DNA of 23,239 bases from Faucicola sp937889485. Lineage in GTDB: Bacteria > Pseudomonadota > Gammaproteobacteria > Pseudomonadales > Moraxellaceae. Positions 1 to 7,855 of the stretch are shown here, piece after piece. The notes under the pieces were generated by a model. That model was not told the origin of the DNA and searched no databases. It worked only from the letters and a program-made list of their open reading frames with translations. Every line of letters begins with the position of its first letter. Position 1 is the first letter of the stretch. The stretch lies in NCBI GenBank assembly GCA_051653685.1, contig JBOFWQ010000135.1, forward strand, positions 1 to 23,239. The letters are read 5' to 3'. A program made the translations under genes and the position numbers.

Positions 1-29
1 GGTGTGGTGTATTGTATCCGCTGGCAGTG

Positions 30-860
30 TTAGCGCGCGGTTCTAACCAGTTTGTTGCCAATTTCTTTTTCGATGGCATTGAGATCATGCGTGGTCAATG
101 GCTGGTGTTCGGTATTGTAGTGCCAGTTGTCTGCGGTACGAGTAAGGCTTGCAAACCATAGTGCTTTGGTAGTACTGGGCAGTTTGGCAAAGTTTAGCTC
201 ACTAATAAGGTTGCCTTCGTCATCGCTAAGCTGACACTGCGCGTTTTGTACCTTGTTTAGTGAAAATCCCTGATAGCAGCTCACCAGTAATACCACGTGA
301 AAGATGGGCTGAGGGATTTTGTTAAGATAGATTATCAAGCTTTCTTGGTTGGTTTTTGGGTCATCAGGGTTGTCTAAGCGTGGCGTTGACTCGCTAACGT
401 CTGCTTGGTTGGGTATTTTTGAGGGGTCAATAGGTTTTTTGCCCAAAAACTCATCGCCTTGGTGCCGAATACTTTCGGCTTGGTCACGCACGTTTTTATA
501 CCATACGCGTTCTATGACTTCACCATAGCGGTTGCATAGTAGGCAGGATAGGTCTAGATCTGCCCATTCGGTGTTTTTTTTGAGGGTGTGATAAAGCCCT
601 TTTTTTGGGATGCGGGTACGGTGCCATTGTAAGGTTAAAAACCATTGTTTGAGCACCACGCCCATGTCTGGTAATGCGATGCCCGTGGCGATTTTGTCGT
701 CTTGCAGGGCATCATCGTTTTGGATGATTTGGTGGCTTTTTGCCAAAATTGTCTCATCGGTGATGGGGGTATCGGACGTGGCTTTTTGCTGATGTGCTTT
801 TTCTTCACCAAAAAATTGTTTTGTGTCATGAGGTTGGTCGGGGTGGTTGGTAGGTGCCAT
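30..860 (-). CDS. TerD-family (tellurium/stress resistance) protein
   Basis: This 276-residue soluble protein has no signal peptide or membrane segment. Residues 1-60 are polar and probably disordered. From about residue 70 it follows the TerD fold: a TLQWHRTRI strand (76-84), the acidic DLDLSCLLCN motif (101-110), GEVIERVWYKN (113-123), RHQGD (132-136), a strand ESLIIYLNKIP (173-183), then FSLNKVQNA (199-207), equivalent to the family's FxQVxNAxxR. TerD proteins bind calcium through Asp residues like those at 101-104 and belong to stress, phage-inhibition and tellurite phenotypes; the biochemical role is unresolved. A Pro/Asp-rich insert (about 141-172) splits the two halves. AGAGAG lies about 8 nt before the ATG. 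It follows the WYL regulator by 62 bp on the same strand, so the two are probably co-transcribed. The family call is from motif recognition only. Confidence 0.72.
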   Translation of the reverse strand: MAPTNHPDQPHDTKQFFGEEKAHQQKATSDTPITDETILAKSHQIIQNDDALQDDKIATGIALPDMGVVLKQWFLTLQWHRTRIPKKGLYHTLKKNTEWADLDLSCLLCNRYGEVIERVWYKNVRDQAESIRHQGDEFLGKKPIDPSKIPNQADVSESTPRLDNPDDPKTNQESLIIYLNKIPQPIFHVVLLVSCYQGFSLNKVQNAQCQLSDDEGNLISELNFAKLPSTTKALWFASLTRTADNWHYNTEHQPLTTHDLNAIEKEIGNKLVRTAR

Positions 861-870
861 GGGTGACTCT

Positions 871-900
871 CTTATAGTTAACAGGCTTATAATTAACAGG
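871..900. repeat. Two tandem 15-bp direct repeats between WYL and terD genes
   Basis: CTTATAGTTAACAGG (871-885) is followed directly by CTTATAATTAACAGG (886-900), 14 of 15 positions identical. On the minus strand each unit carries a TATAAG hexamer, and the array ends at the terD ribosome-binding site. It may be a duplicated operator or -10 region for the terD-like gene. The function is inferred only from placement. Confidence 0.6.
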
Positions 901-922
901 TGTTGAAAAAAATTAGTGTAAA

Positions 923-1984
923 TTAGGGGTTTTCAAATACTGCCATGGACAAAATACTAGGCTCAATGCTGCGCACCCCTTTGCCAAAACCTCTTAACCA
1001 CCATACCAGCTGTGAGGTCAAATTGACGGTGGCGGTGATGTGTAAGCCTTGAGCATCTTCCCAATTTTGTTGATCCAGTGATAGTGGACTTTCAAGCAGG
1101 CTATTACCTGCTATAGGGTCAAATAGTAAATGAATGTGCTGAATTGGTGGCTCGGGGCTGTGGGTTTTGTGCTCTTGATTGTTTGGGCGATGCGTCGTGT
1201 CTTGAGCACGCAACTGGTCGAATAAGGGAAAGTTAAAACCCATTGCCCCCGTGTTTAGGTAGTGGTCTAGCTTAAAGTCTGTGGGGGTTTGGGCGTCAAC
1301 TGTGGACACTTCAGCGCTTTCAAAGCGGTGTAAGGCAAATTGTCGGACTTCTTCTAGCGATTTGTCATCTCTTGAGGCAATCAGATAAATAACCACGCCG
1401 CGCTGTACAATGGCAAGTGGATTAAGGATGTATTGCTGGGCTTCTTCGCGCCCACGGGCTTTGTAGCTGGCAATGAGTTGTTTGTTTTGAAACAGTGCTT
1501 GATAGACAGCTTCTTTGGCATCATGATTGACGGCGGGCGGTATGAGTGGCTGGTTGGCGGATAAAATGCGGACGCGGTCAAGCCACGTATTGGCAACTTT
1601 ACTTTCTTTTAGTTGTCGGTTTGCAAGGTCAAACCAAGGTATCAGCTCATCTAAAATAGCAGGCGGTAATAATTGGGTCAGGTGATGTTTGATCATGCTA
1701 AATGCCACTGCTTGCGATAGGTTCATATGCGGCAAGCTTTGCATGGGCGCATCCTCACGCCAGCGCCAACCTTGGGGATTGGTGTTATTTTTTTCTATGG
1801 GAAAGCGCTCGGCTAATGAGTTGAGATCGCGCTGAATGGTACGCAAGCTGATGTCAAAGCCCATCAAGTCTAGCTGCTCTTTGATATGCGTGGTGCCAAG
1901 CCAGCGTTTACGGTCTAGTTGTGACAAGATTTGCCATTGGCGCGCGGTGGTCGCGGTGGCATTGTTGGCTACGGATTTGGTCAT
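923..1984 (-). CDS. WYL-domain helix-turn-helix transcriptional regulator
   Basis: A DNA-binding regulator of 353 residues from the chosen start. Residues 15-60 form an N-terminal winged helix with recognition helix SLRTIQRDLNSL. A WYL domain lies around 155-230 (ASYKARGREEAQQYILNPLAIVQRGVVIYLIASR), with the name-giving Trp-Tyr-Leu replaced by Ile-Tyr-Leu. A WCX-like C-terminal region ends with LVWWLRGFGKGV. WYL proteins sense nucleic-acid or nucleotide ligands and often control defence or DNA-damage genes. The ATG at 1984 is preceded by GGGAG. The upstream alternatives are a TTG (2023) and an ATG (2020) with no clear Shine-Dalgarno. It precedes the TerD gene on the same strand and is the obvious candidate regulator for it. 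Confidence 0.85.
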   Translation of the reverse strand: MTKSVANNATATTARQWQILSQLDRKRWLGTTHIKEQLDLMGFDISLRTIQRDLNSLAERFPIEKNNTNPQGWRWREDAPMQSLPHMNLSQAVAFSMIKHHLTQLLPPAILDELIPWFDLANRQLKESKVANTWLDRVRILSANQPLIPPAVNHDAKEAVYQALFQNKQLIASYKARGREEAQQYILNPLAIVQRGVVIYLIASRDDKSLEEVRQFALHRFESAEVSTVDAQTPTDFKLDHYLNTGAMGFNFPLFDQLRAQDTTHRPNNQEHKTHSPEPPIQHIHLLFDPIAGNSLLESPLSLDQQNWEDAQGLHITATVNLTSQLVWWLRGFGKGVRSIEPSILSMAVFENP

Positions 1985-2041
1985 GGCTTGTTTTCTCCCG
2001 TGTTGGCTTTGCCGCTTCATCAAGCAATGGAGTGGGGTGAC

Positions 2042-2070
2042 GCTATAATTTATCAGAAAAAGATGGTCAG
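2042..2070 (-). promoter_or_regulatory. Candidate sigma-70 promoter for the WYL regulator
   Basis: Read on the minus strand, CTGACC (2070-2065), a 17-nt spacer and TATAGC (2047-2042) lie 58 nt or more before the chosen start. Each hexamer matches the consensus at about four of six positions, so this is only a candidate. The rest of the 300-bp divergent gap up to the TRIC gene is AT-rich with no other clear element. Confidence 0.35.
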
Positions 2071-2286
2071 ATAATCATCAATTATATTAACATGTCATTT
2101 TATGTCGTTTTGGTGCTTTGTTTAGGTTTATAGTAACCGCGGTTTATGTTTGCTTAAGTGGATTTGTGGGTGCCATTGTCAAGTTATTTGTCCGCTATTA
2201 ATCCAGATTCTGGCGGCTAGTTACAGTGTATCAGAACCTGTATAGACCACATCACGTTGTTAGTTTAAATTTAACGCAAAGACGTT

Positions 2287-2946
2287 ATGAATATAGGTTC
2301 TAAAATGATGTCAATGATCAGTTTATTGAGTCCTCAAGCGGTTGTCTATGCGTTTGATATGGTGGGTGTGGTGGCATGTAGTGTGTCGGGCACTATTTTA
2401 GCGCGTTCCAAGCATTTTGATCCGCTTGGTTGTATTTTGGTGGCAATGGTTACTGCCATTGGTGGTGGTACAGTGCGCGATTTGATGCTAGCAAGGCACC
2501 CTTTGTTTTGGATGATCGACATGAATTATTTGCTAGTTATTACGGTGACTTCACTGCTTTTTCAGGTATTTTTTGACATCAGTAAACGCATTGATAAAAT
2601 GTTACAATTATCCGATGCCATCGGGCTTGCCGCTTTTACCTTGATTGGTATTAAAGTGGCGTCTAGTATGGGCGCAAACCCACTGATTGCCACTTTAATG
2701 GGCATTACTACCATCATTGTTGGCGGGATGATTCGAGATATCATTTGTAATGAAATACCGCTGGTACTACGCCGTGAGATTTATATTGTGGCGGCAATGG
2801 TGGGGGCAATGGTATATTTTAGTTTGTTGCCTGTGATGATGAGTGGCTGGCTAAGAGAAATTTTGACCATGCTGACCATTTTTTGTGTACGTATGCTTGC
2901 CCTTCATTTTGATTGGCACCTACCTGCCCTACAAAGACATATTTAG
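2287..2946 (+). CDS. TRIC / UPF0126 family cation-channel-like membrane protein
   Basis: A polytopic inner-membrane protein of 219 residues, the usual length for the YicG/UPF0126 (bacterial TRIC) family. It contains the family's internal duplication: a first half (about 24-95) with TAIGGGTVRDLML and a second half (about 110-180) with TTIIVGGMIRDIICNEIPLVL. The two Gly-Gly-x-x-Arg-Asp motifs (59-65 and 146-151) are the family signature, and about seven hydrophobic helices are visible. Bacterial TRIC homologues form trimeric cation (potassium) channels; the physiological substrate here is unknown. ATG at 2287 has a poor Shine-Dalgarno. ATG at 2305 (residue 7) is preceded by TAGG at 8 nt and could be the real start. 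It is monocistronic and converges on recJ. Confidence 0.87.
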   Translation: MNIGSKMMSMISLLSPQAVVYAFDMVGVVACSVSGTILARSKHFDPLGCILVAMVTAIGGGTVRDLMLARHPLFWMIDMNYLLVITVTSLLFQVFFDISKRIDKMLQLSDAIGLAAFTLIGIKVASSMGANPLIATLMGITTIIVGGMIRDIICNEIPLVLRREIYIVAAMVGAMVYFSLLPVMMSGWLREILTMLTIFCVRMLALHFDWHLPALQRHI

Positions 2947-2964
2947 CTCGCCCATTGATAACAA

Positions 2965-2998
2965 GTTTGGATTGATATTAGGTTTGGGCTGATATTAG
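2965..2998. repeat. 17-bp tandem duplication covering the recJ stop codon
   Basis: Unit 2965-2981 and unit 2982-2998 are 17 bp each and identical at 15 positions (GTTTGG..TGATATTAG). A third partial unit starts at 2999. The recJ stop (2978-2980, minus strand) lies in the unit nearer the TRIC gene. Because 17 is not a multiple of three, the CTAATATCA phrase is read as Leu-Ile-Ser in one unit and supplies the TAA stop in the other. Confidence 0.75.
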
Positions 2999-4783
2999 TT
3001 GGGCTTTTTTAATCCGTAATTGCAATTTTGTCTGTTGTTTAAAACTGTTTTTTTCTAGTTCAAACAAGAGATGAATGGGCGATTGACCAGACACTATTTT
3101 GCTTGTGGGTACAAGCGCCATATCGGCATTAAACCAAATTGCTTCGAGGGTAAATGGCACCCCTGTACAAGTTAGCCATAGTTTGAGGTGACGCTCTTTT
3201 AATACCTGGTAATCTTGTATCACAAACACCCCGTCAAACACAGGCGCCACAAAACCATGACCCCAAATACTCAGTTGCTGCAACGCGTCCACAAATTCTA
3301 AGGTAAAATCGGTGGGGGCTAGACTGCCGTCGGTGTAAAGGGTTTCTGCAAATACTTCGTCAGCCTCTTGCGCCATGACGGCATCAAAGGCTTGGCAAAA
3401 AGGTAACAAGTTTTTGCGCTTGATAGTCAAACCCGCTGCCATGGCATGCCCACCAAAATGACTAATTAAGGTAGGGTGGCTTTGTGCTACCGCTTCGATG
3501 GCATCACGGATATGTATGCCTTCAATAGAACGCGCGGAGCCTTTAATAGGGTCATCATCGCCTAGCTGCTCAACATCGGCAGGAGCAAATACAATGGCGG
3601 GTAGGTGGTAATGCTCCTTCAAGCGTCCCGCTACAATCCCAATCACCCCTTGGTGCCAATCATCTTGGTATAAAATAATACTACGGTTGGGCGCTAGCGT
3701 GGTGTCGCTGGTGGCTTGGCTACGCTGCAGCGTTGCCAACACAGCATCCGCTTGTTGGCGCATACTTTGCTCCACTTGACGCCGCTGTTGGTTTAACTGG
3801 TCAAGCTGATGCGCCAGCCGCTGCGCCTCGCCCCAATCTTGGGTGACCAGACAGTCAATACCAATACGCATGCTATCCATCCTGCCCGCCGCATTGATAC
3901 GAGGCCCCAAGATAAAACCAAGATCCATCGCACTCATATCTGCAGGTTGCTTGCCTGCTTGCTCAAGTAACGCCAAAATTCCCACGCAGCATTGCCCTTG
4001 TCGAATGGCAGTCAACCCATGATGCACCAAAATACGGTTGTTTTGATCCAGCACACCCACATCTGCCACGGTGCCTAGCGCCACCAAATCCAGATAGCGG
4101 CTCACTTGTGTGGTTGTTTTATTGGCGGCACGACGTATTTTGGCAAGATTGCCCAACACATAAAACGCCACGCCCACCCCTACCAACGATTTACTGGCAA
4201 ATTCACAGCCAAGCTGATTGGGGTTAACGACCGCATCGGCATCAGGAGGGGCTTGGTTGGTTAAATGGTGATCAGTAATAATCACCGTCAACCCATGCGC
4301 CTTTGCCGCTGCCACTCCTGCGTGGCTTGAAATACCGTTATCAACCGTCACAATCACGGCAGGCTGATATAAAGAAACACCCAGCTCAACAATCTCGGGG
4401 GTCAGCCCATAACCGTACTTGAATCGATCGGGCACCAAAAAATCCACTTGAGCCCCCATCTCAGTGAGCACTCTAACCATCAGCGCCGTGCTAGTCGCCC
4501 CGTCACAGTCAAAATCCCCCACAATCAAAATACGCCGCTGACGGTCTATTGCCTCATCTAACAGCGACACCGCAGCAGTAAGACCACGCAGCGCAGTTGT
4601 AGGCAGCATACTGGCAAACCCCGTATCAAGCGCTGCCATATCATTAACACCGCGACCCGCCAAAATCCTTGCCATGGTTTGTGACTGCTTGGCTAAGGGC
4701 TGCAAGCCCACGGGAAAATCTGTGATAATTTGGGCAGAAAATCTTGGCGTTAGGGCAATCATCATATTGGGCAACTGAGTCAT
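2978..4783 (-). CDS. recJ: Single-stranded-DNA-specific 5'-3' exonuclease RecJ
   Basis: RecJ degrades single-stranded DNA 5' to 3' in the RecF recombination pathway, mismatch repair and base-excision repair. Counting from the ATG at 4789 (603 residues), the DHH phosphoesterase motifs are DFDCDGAT (92-99), VTVDNG (148-152), DHH (173-175) and LGTVADVGVLD (238-248). RINAAGRM follows at 297-304 and the DHHA1 motif GGHAMAAG at 446-453, then a C-terminal OB-like part. The length fits the family (577 in E. coli). Two ATGs compete. AGG is 8 nt before the ATG at 4783 and only 2 nt before the one at 4789, so 4783 is preferred (601 residues). The last residues come from a short tandem repeat. It is apparently transcribed alone. 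Confidence 0.95.
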   Translation of the reverse strand: MTQLPNMMIALTPRFSAQIITDFPVGLQPLAKQSQTMARILAGRGVNDMAALDTGFASMLPTTALRGLTAAVSLLDEAIDRQRRILIVGDFDCDGATSTALMVRVLTEMGAQVDFLVPDRFKYGYGLTPEIVELGVSLYQPAVIVTVDNGISSHAGVAAAKAHGLTVIITDHHLTNQAPPDADAVVNPNQLGCEFASKSLVGVGVAFYVLGNLAKIRRAANKTTTQVSRYLDLVALGTVADVGVLDQNNRILVHHGLTAIRQGQCCVGILALLEQAGKQPADMSAMDLGFILGPRINAAGRMDSMRIGIDCLVTQDWGEAQRLAHQLDQLNQQRRQVEQSMRQQADAVLATLQRSQATSDTTLAPNRSIILYQDDWHQGVIGIVAGRLKEHYHLPAIVFAPADVEQLGDDDPIKGSARSIEGIHIRDAIEAVAQSHPTLISHFGGHAMAAGLTIKRKNLLPFCQAFDAVMAQEADEVFAETLYTDGSLAPTDFTLEFVDALQQLSIWGHGFVAPVFDGVFVIQDYQVLKERHLKLWLTCTGVPFTLEAIWFNADMALVPTSKIVSGQSPIHLLFELEKNSFKQQTKLQLRIKKAQLISAQT

Positions 4784-4910
4784 TAACATGACCTACATGA
4801 TGCGAGCAACCGCAAACAATTTCAACCTATAACGTTGGAAAATCCCCCTAAGCCCAACATTAGCGCCGCACTGTGCTACAAAAAGTTATCAATTTATTGC
4901 AAAAATTAGC

Positions 4911-4939
4911 TTATTTAACCCAAACCACTGCTTTATAAT
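4911..4939 (+). promoter_or_regulatory. Candidate sigma-70 promoter for the 5036-5530 gene
   Basis: TTATTT (4911-4916), a 17-nt spacer and a perfect TATAAT (4934-4939) stand about 96 nt before the start codon of the small membrane-associated protein gene. The -35 is weak and the -10 is ideal. Confidence 0.55.
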
Positions 4940-5035
4940 GGGACAATAAGACAAAAAATCACTCAAATTGATTTTACTGGCAAAAACCATACTTGCCAGA
5001 CCCCGCCAAATTTGTTGAATTAGAAGGAAGACATC

Positions 5036-5530
5036 ATGTCTGCAGACAAAAACAGCCGCACCAAAACCATCGACCCGCATCTTGACCTCGATAAAGTCAA
5101 ACAAGAATGTGAAGCCATGATTCCAAATAAAGCCAAACTATCAGCAGCAGCAGCCGTGGTGCCTGTGCCGCTACTAGATTTGGTGGTAGATGCAGGGCTA
5201 CTATCCAAATTATTACCAGAAATATCCGCCAAATTTGGGCTAATTGAACAACCCGAACCCGCCCTAGACCTTAACAAAGACAACCAATTTGAGCACCTCA
5301 AAGACCGCGCGGTAAATATCGCAGGACTGGTCATCACCCGTGGCATTGCCAAAAAAACTTTCCAAGGGTTTGGCAGCCGTATCATTGCCAAGCAAGTGAC
5401 CAAATTTGTGCCATTTGGCGGGCAATTAGTCGCAGGTACTATTGGCTACTTAATGTTTAAAAAAATTGTGGAAAATCATATCAACGAATGTTATCGGCAG
5501 GCGAAAAAACTCCAGCAACATACCCATTAA
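5036..5530 (+). CDS. Small protein resembling DUF697/EcsC-type membrane-associated proteins
   Basis: A 164-residue protein of uncertain function. An amphipathic segment (37-60, AAAAVVPVPLLDLVVDAGLL) and a second hydrophobic stretch (about 121-143, VTKFVPFGGQLVAGTIGYLMF) are separated by a charged region (70-95). The VPVPLLDL turn followed by a later Gly-rich hydrophobic helix recalls the DUF697/EcsC-like helical domains seen next to dynamin-like or Era-like GTPases, but no GTPase is present here. The start is firm: AGAAGGAAG lies 5 nt before the ATG, with a TATAAT promoter further upstream. It is followed by an intrinsic terminator, so it is monocistronic. The family resemblance is by eye and no enzyme motif is visible. 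Confidence 0.7.
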   Translation: MSADKNSRTKTIDPHLDLDKVKQECEAMIPNKAKLSAAAAVVPVPLLDLVVDAGLLSKLLPEISAKFGLIEQPEPALDLNKDNQFEHLKDRAVNIAGLVITRGIAKKTFQGFGSRIIAKQVTKFVPFGGQLVAGTIGYLMFKKIVENHINECYRQAKKLQQHTH

Positions 5531-5569
5531 TTGGGTATCGATGGGCTTTTAAAAAACTTAGTACACAAC

Positions 5570-5600
5570 AGCTCTTTATCTTTGGTGAAGGGCTTTTTTG
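5570..5600 (+). terminator. Intrinsic terminator after the 5036-5530 gene
   Basis: Stem AGCTCTT (5570-5576) pairs with AAGGGCT (5588-5594) through one G-U pair. The loop is 11 nt and a T-run follows (5594-5599). It separates the small protein gene from the TonB-dependent receptor gene. Confidence 0.75.
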
Positions 5601-5618
5601 TTGAATTATTTTCATGGT

Positions 5619-5654
5619 TTGATGAGCAATAGACAAGTAATAATCATAGATTAT
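5619..5654 (+). promoter_or_regulatory. Candidate promoter with overlapping 15-bp palindrome upstream of the TonB receptor
   Basis: ATAATC (5640-5645), ATA and GATTAT (5649-5654) form a perfect inverted repeat. TTGATG (5619-5624), a 16-nt spacer and TAATCA (5641-5646) could be a promoter whose -10 lies inside the palindrome, the geometry of a repressor operator. Its arms run the opposite way to a canonical Fur box (GATAAT..ATTATC), so the regulator cannot be named. No cobalamin riboswitch is recognisable in this leader. Confidence 0.4.
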
Positions 5655-5727
5655 GTAACGATATTTTTCTAAAATGTGTCTTTATTTTATCTATTTTTTT
5701 ATTGTGATTGTCTATAGAGCTGATTTT

Positions 5728-7665
5728 ATGACCAAATCGATTGTTTTGCCCGTTGCTGCATCTGTGGTTTCGCCTGTGTCAAGTGCCACGTTATCACCAC
5801 GCCATGTCTTGAGTGCTTTAAGTTTGGCATGTTTGGCAAGTCACGCCGCCGCTGCGCCTGTTGAAGGCGCGCTGCCCAGCTTGACTTTTACTACCACCGC
5901 AACCAAAACTGCCACCCCTGTCAAAAATACCATCGCACAAACCACGGTAATTGATGAAGAAGCATTACAACGTTTTCAAGGTCAAAGCGTTCTTGATGTG
6001 CTACGGGGTCAAGCGGGTTTTTATGTCACTCAAAGTGGCGGTGATGGCAGTATGGGGAGTATCCGCGTACGGGGTTATAAAAATACTGATGTTCTAGTGT
6101 TAATTGATGGTATCCGTTATAGTTCGGTAAGTTTTGGCGGTTCTAATCTAAATCTTATCCCTGCTGATCAGGTAGACCGTATCGAGATATTGTACGGGGC
6201 ATCGGGCTCAAGCTTGTACGGTGCTGATGCCATGGGTGGTGTAATCCAAGTCTTTACCAAAGGTCAAAATGCCCAACAATCAAACACTGCACTGACATTA
6301 GGCGCAGGTACACAAAACAGCTATAAAGCACAAGTATCAAACCAGCTAGTTACTAATACATCAACCATTAGCTTATCTTCTGGGTATGAAAAAACTGATG
6401 GCATTAATGCAACAAAAAATGCTATCGGTGCCAACACAGATAAAGATAGCTTTGAATCCAAAAATGTGAGCTTATTGGTCAAACATCAACTAAACGACCA
6501 AGTAAATATGGGTATAACAGGTTTATATGCCCAATCTACCACAGACTATGATAGTGACAGCTATGATAGTAATTGGGATAAGACTCCCTTTGCGCAGACT
6601 TATGGTGACTATAAAAATGGTGCCGTGTCAGGATTTGTTAATTATCAAAACAATCAACTAACCTCAACACTTAAATACGGACAAAGCTTTGATAAATCAA
6701 CAAGCTATGATGGTACCACACCCCAAGGCGGCACCTACGATACAAAGCAAAATCAAGCCAATTTACAGCTCACCTATCAACTGCCTGCAGGCTCATTAAT
6801 TGGTGGTGTAGAGCATCTAAAACAGTCATTAACCTCTAATAGTACTTATTCAAAAGATTCACGTACAATTAAAAGCGGCTTTGTGGGTTACCAGCTATAT
6901 CAACCTACGTATGATTTTCAAGCACAACTTAGAACAGATGATAATTCAGAGTATGGTAACCAAACCACGTATAATATAGGCGCGGCTTATCGTATCTTAC
7001 CAGATTTACGTTTGGGTGCATCTTATGCAACAGGATTTAAAGCCCCGTCTTTTTATGATGCATTCGCAGTTAATCCCGCGTGGAATTACATCGGAAATCC
7101 TAATTTAAAAGCTGAAACCAGCAAAAACACTGAAGTTTTTGTAGAGTACAGCAATGCACTTACGACTACCCGTTTAACGGCTTATCAATCTGACATCAAT
7201 GATCGCATTACTACAGAAAAATTGGCGAACTCATCTTATTCAACTACAGTTAACCGAAATGAAAGTGAGATTAAAGGACTGAGCCTCACCTCTGATTGGA
7301 CACTAAACAACACCCTATTTGGTTTAAACTATACAAACCAACGCATTGAAGACACCAATCAAGGTATAGTTACCGAAGATGCTTCAATCGCTGAAAATAT
7401 AGGCTTAGCCTACATTGGTTACAAACAGCCAAGCTTTGATATTCGCGCTGAATCTCAGTACACAGGTAAGCGAGTTGATGGCTATACCAAAGCCGAGCTA
7501 GACAGTTACACGCTACTTAACCTATCCGCCAACTATTATATGACACCCAACCTAACCATTAACACCCGTCTCAACAACCTCACGGGCAAAGAATACGAAA
7601 CCGTATATGGCTACAACCAAAAAGGCATCAACGCCTTTGTATCTGCCACCTACAAATGGTTCTAA
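5728..7665 (+). CDS. BtuB-like TonB-dependent outer-membrane receptor
   Basis: A 645-residue outer-membrane receptor. The signal peptide has its hydrophobic core at about 26-38 and likely cleavage after AAAA near residue 43. The plug domain (about 65-180) carries SVLDVLRGQAGFYVTQSGG, SIRVRGYKNTDVLVLIDGIR and VDRIEILYGASGSSLYGADAMGGVIQVFTK-type signatures. A 22-strand type beta-barrel follows and ends in YKWF with the terminal Phe needed for barrel insertion. SLTFTTTATK (51-60) may act as the TonB box. It is close to BtuB in plug sequence and length (614 in E. coli), but neither a cobalamin riboswitch nor transport partner genes are near, so the substrate (cobalamin, haem, siderophore) is open. 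The in-frame ATG at 5674 adds a second hydrophobic stretch and has no Shine-Dalgarno, whereas AGAG precedes 5728. Confidence 0.88.
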   Translation: MTKSIVLPVAASVVSPVSSATLSPRHVLSALSLACLASHAAAAPVEGALPSLTFTTTATKTATPVKNTIAQTTVIDEEALQRFQGQSVLDVLRGQAGFYVTQSGGDGSMGSIRVRGYKNTDVLVLIDGIRYSSVSFGGSNLNLIPADQVDRIEILYGASGSSLYGADAMGGVIQVFTKGQNAQQSNTALTLGAGTQNSYKAQVSNQLVTNTSTISLSSGYEKTDGINATKNAIGANTDKDSFESKNVSLLVKHQLNDQVNMGITGLYAQSTTDYDSDSYDSNWDKTPFAQTYGDYKNGAVSGFVNYQNNQLTSTLKYGQSFDKSTSYDGTTPQGGTYDTKQNQANLQLTYQLPAGSLIGGVEHLKQSLTSNSTYSKDSRTIKSGFVGYQLYQPTYDFQAQLRTDDNSEYGNQTTYNIGAAYRILPDLRLGASYATGFKAPSFYDAFAVNPAWNYIGNPNLKAETSKNTEVFVEYSNALTTTRLTAYQSDINDRITTEKLANSSYSTTVNRNESEIKGLSLTSDWTLNNTLFGLNYTNQRIEDTNQGIVTEDASIAENIGLAYIGYKQPSFDIRAESQYTGKRVDGYTKAELDSYTLLNLSANYYMTPNLTINTRLNNLTGKEYETVYGYNQKGINAFVSATYKWF

Positions 7666-7686
7666 GCGCCTAACTTCATCAAAAAT

Positions 7687-7717
7687 AAAAAGGCATGATT
7701 GATATCATGCCTTTTTT
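7687..7717. terminator. Strong intrinsic terminator after the TonB receptor gene
   Basis: Stem GGCATGA (7692-7698) and TCATGCC (7705-7711) is perfect, with a 6-nt loop. It is flanked by an A-run (7687-7691) and a T-run (7712-7717), so it can work in both directions. It lies 20 nt after the receptor stop and contains the first ATG (7695) of the long ntrB reading frame, which rules out that start. Confidence 0.9.
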
Positions 7718-7772
7718 CATAGCGATTGAATTTTACTTACCCTTTTCCCCTAACAAAAACAACCATAGCGCA

Positions 7773-7801
7773 TTGACGCAGCTGTATAGCATACGCATAA
7801 T
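7773..7801 (+). promoter_or_regulatory. Candidate sigma-70 promoter of the ntrB-ntrC operon
   Basis: TTGACG (7773-7778), 17-nt spacer, CATAAT (7796-7801); each hexamer matches consensus at five of six positions. It would give a leader of about 95 nt to the ntrB start at 7902 and stands upstream of the sigma-54 element. Confidence 0.6.
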
Positions 7802-7855
7802 AAACCCAATAACACCTCACCACACCACCCAAAAAAACAACTCTAGCGCCCATAA

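Noticed and set aside
612..626. RpoN-like TGGCAC...GC with correct spacing on the minus strand
   Set aside because: It lies inside the TerD coding region, its -12 half reads CCGC instead of TTGC, and no gene start follows.
2910..2925. TTGGCAC followed by TGCC near the end of the TRIC gene
   Set aside because: The GG-to-GC spacing is off by one and the site is within coding sequence facing the end of recJ.
5020..5403. 127-codon minus-strand frame opposite the 5036-5530 gene
   Set aside because: The plus-strand gene has a strong Shine-Dalgarno, a promoter and a terminator; the minus frame has none of these.
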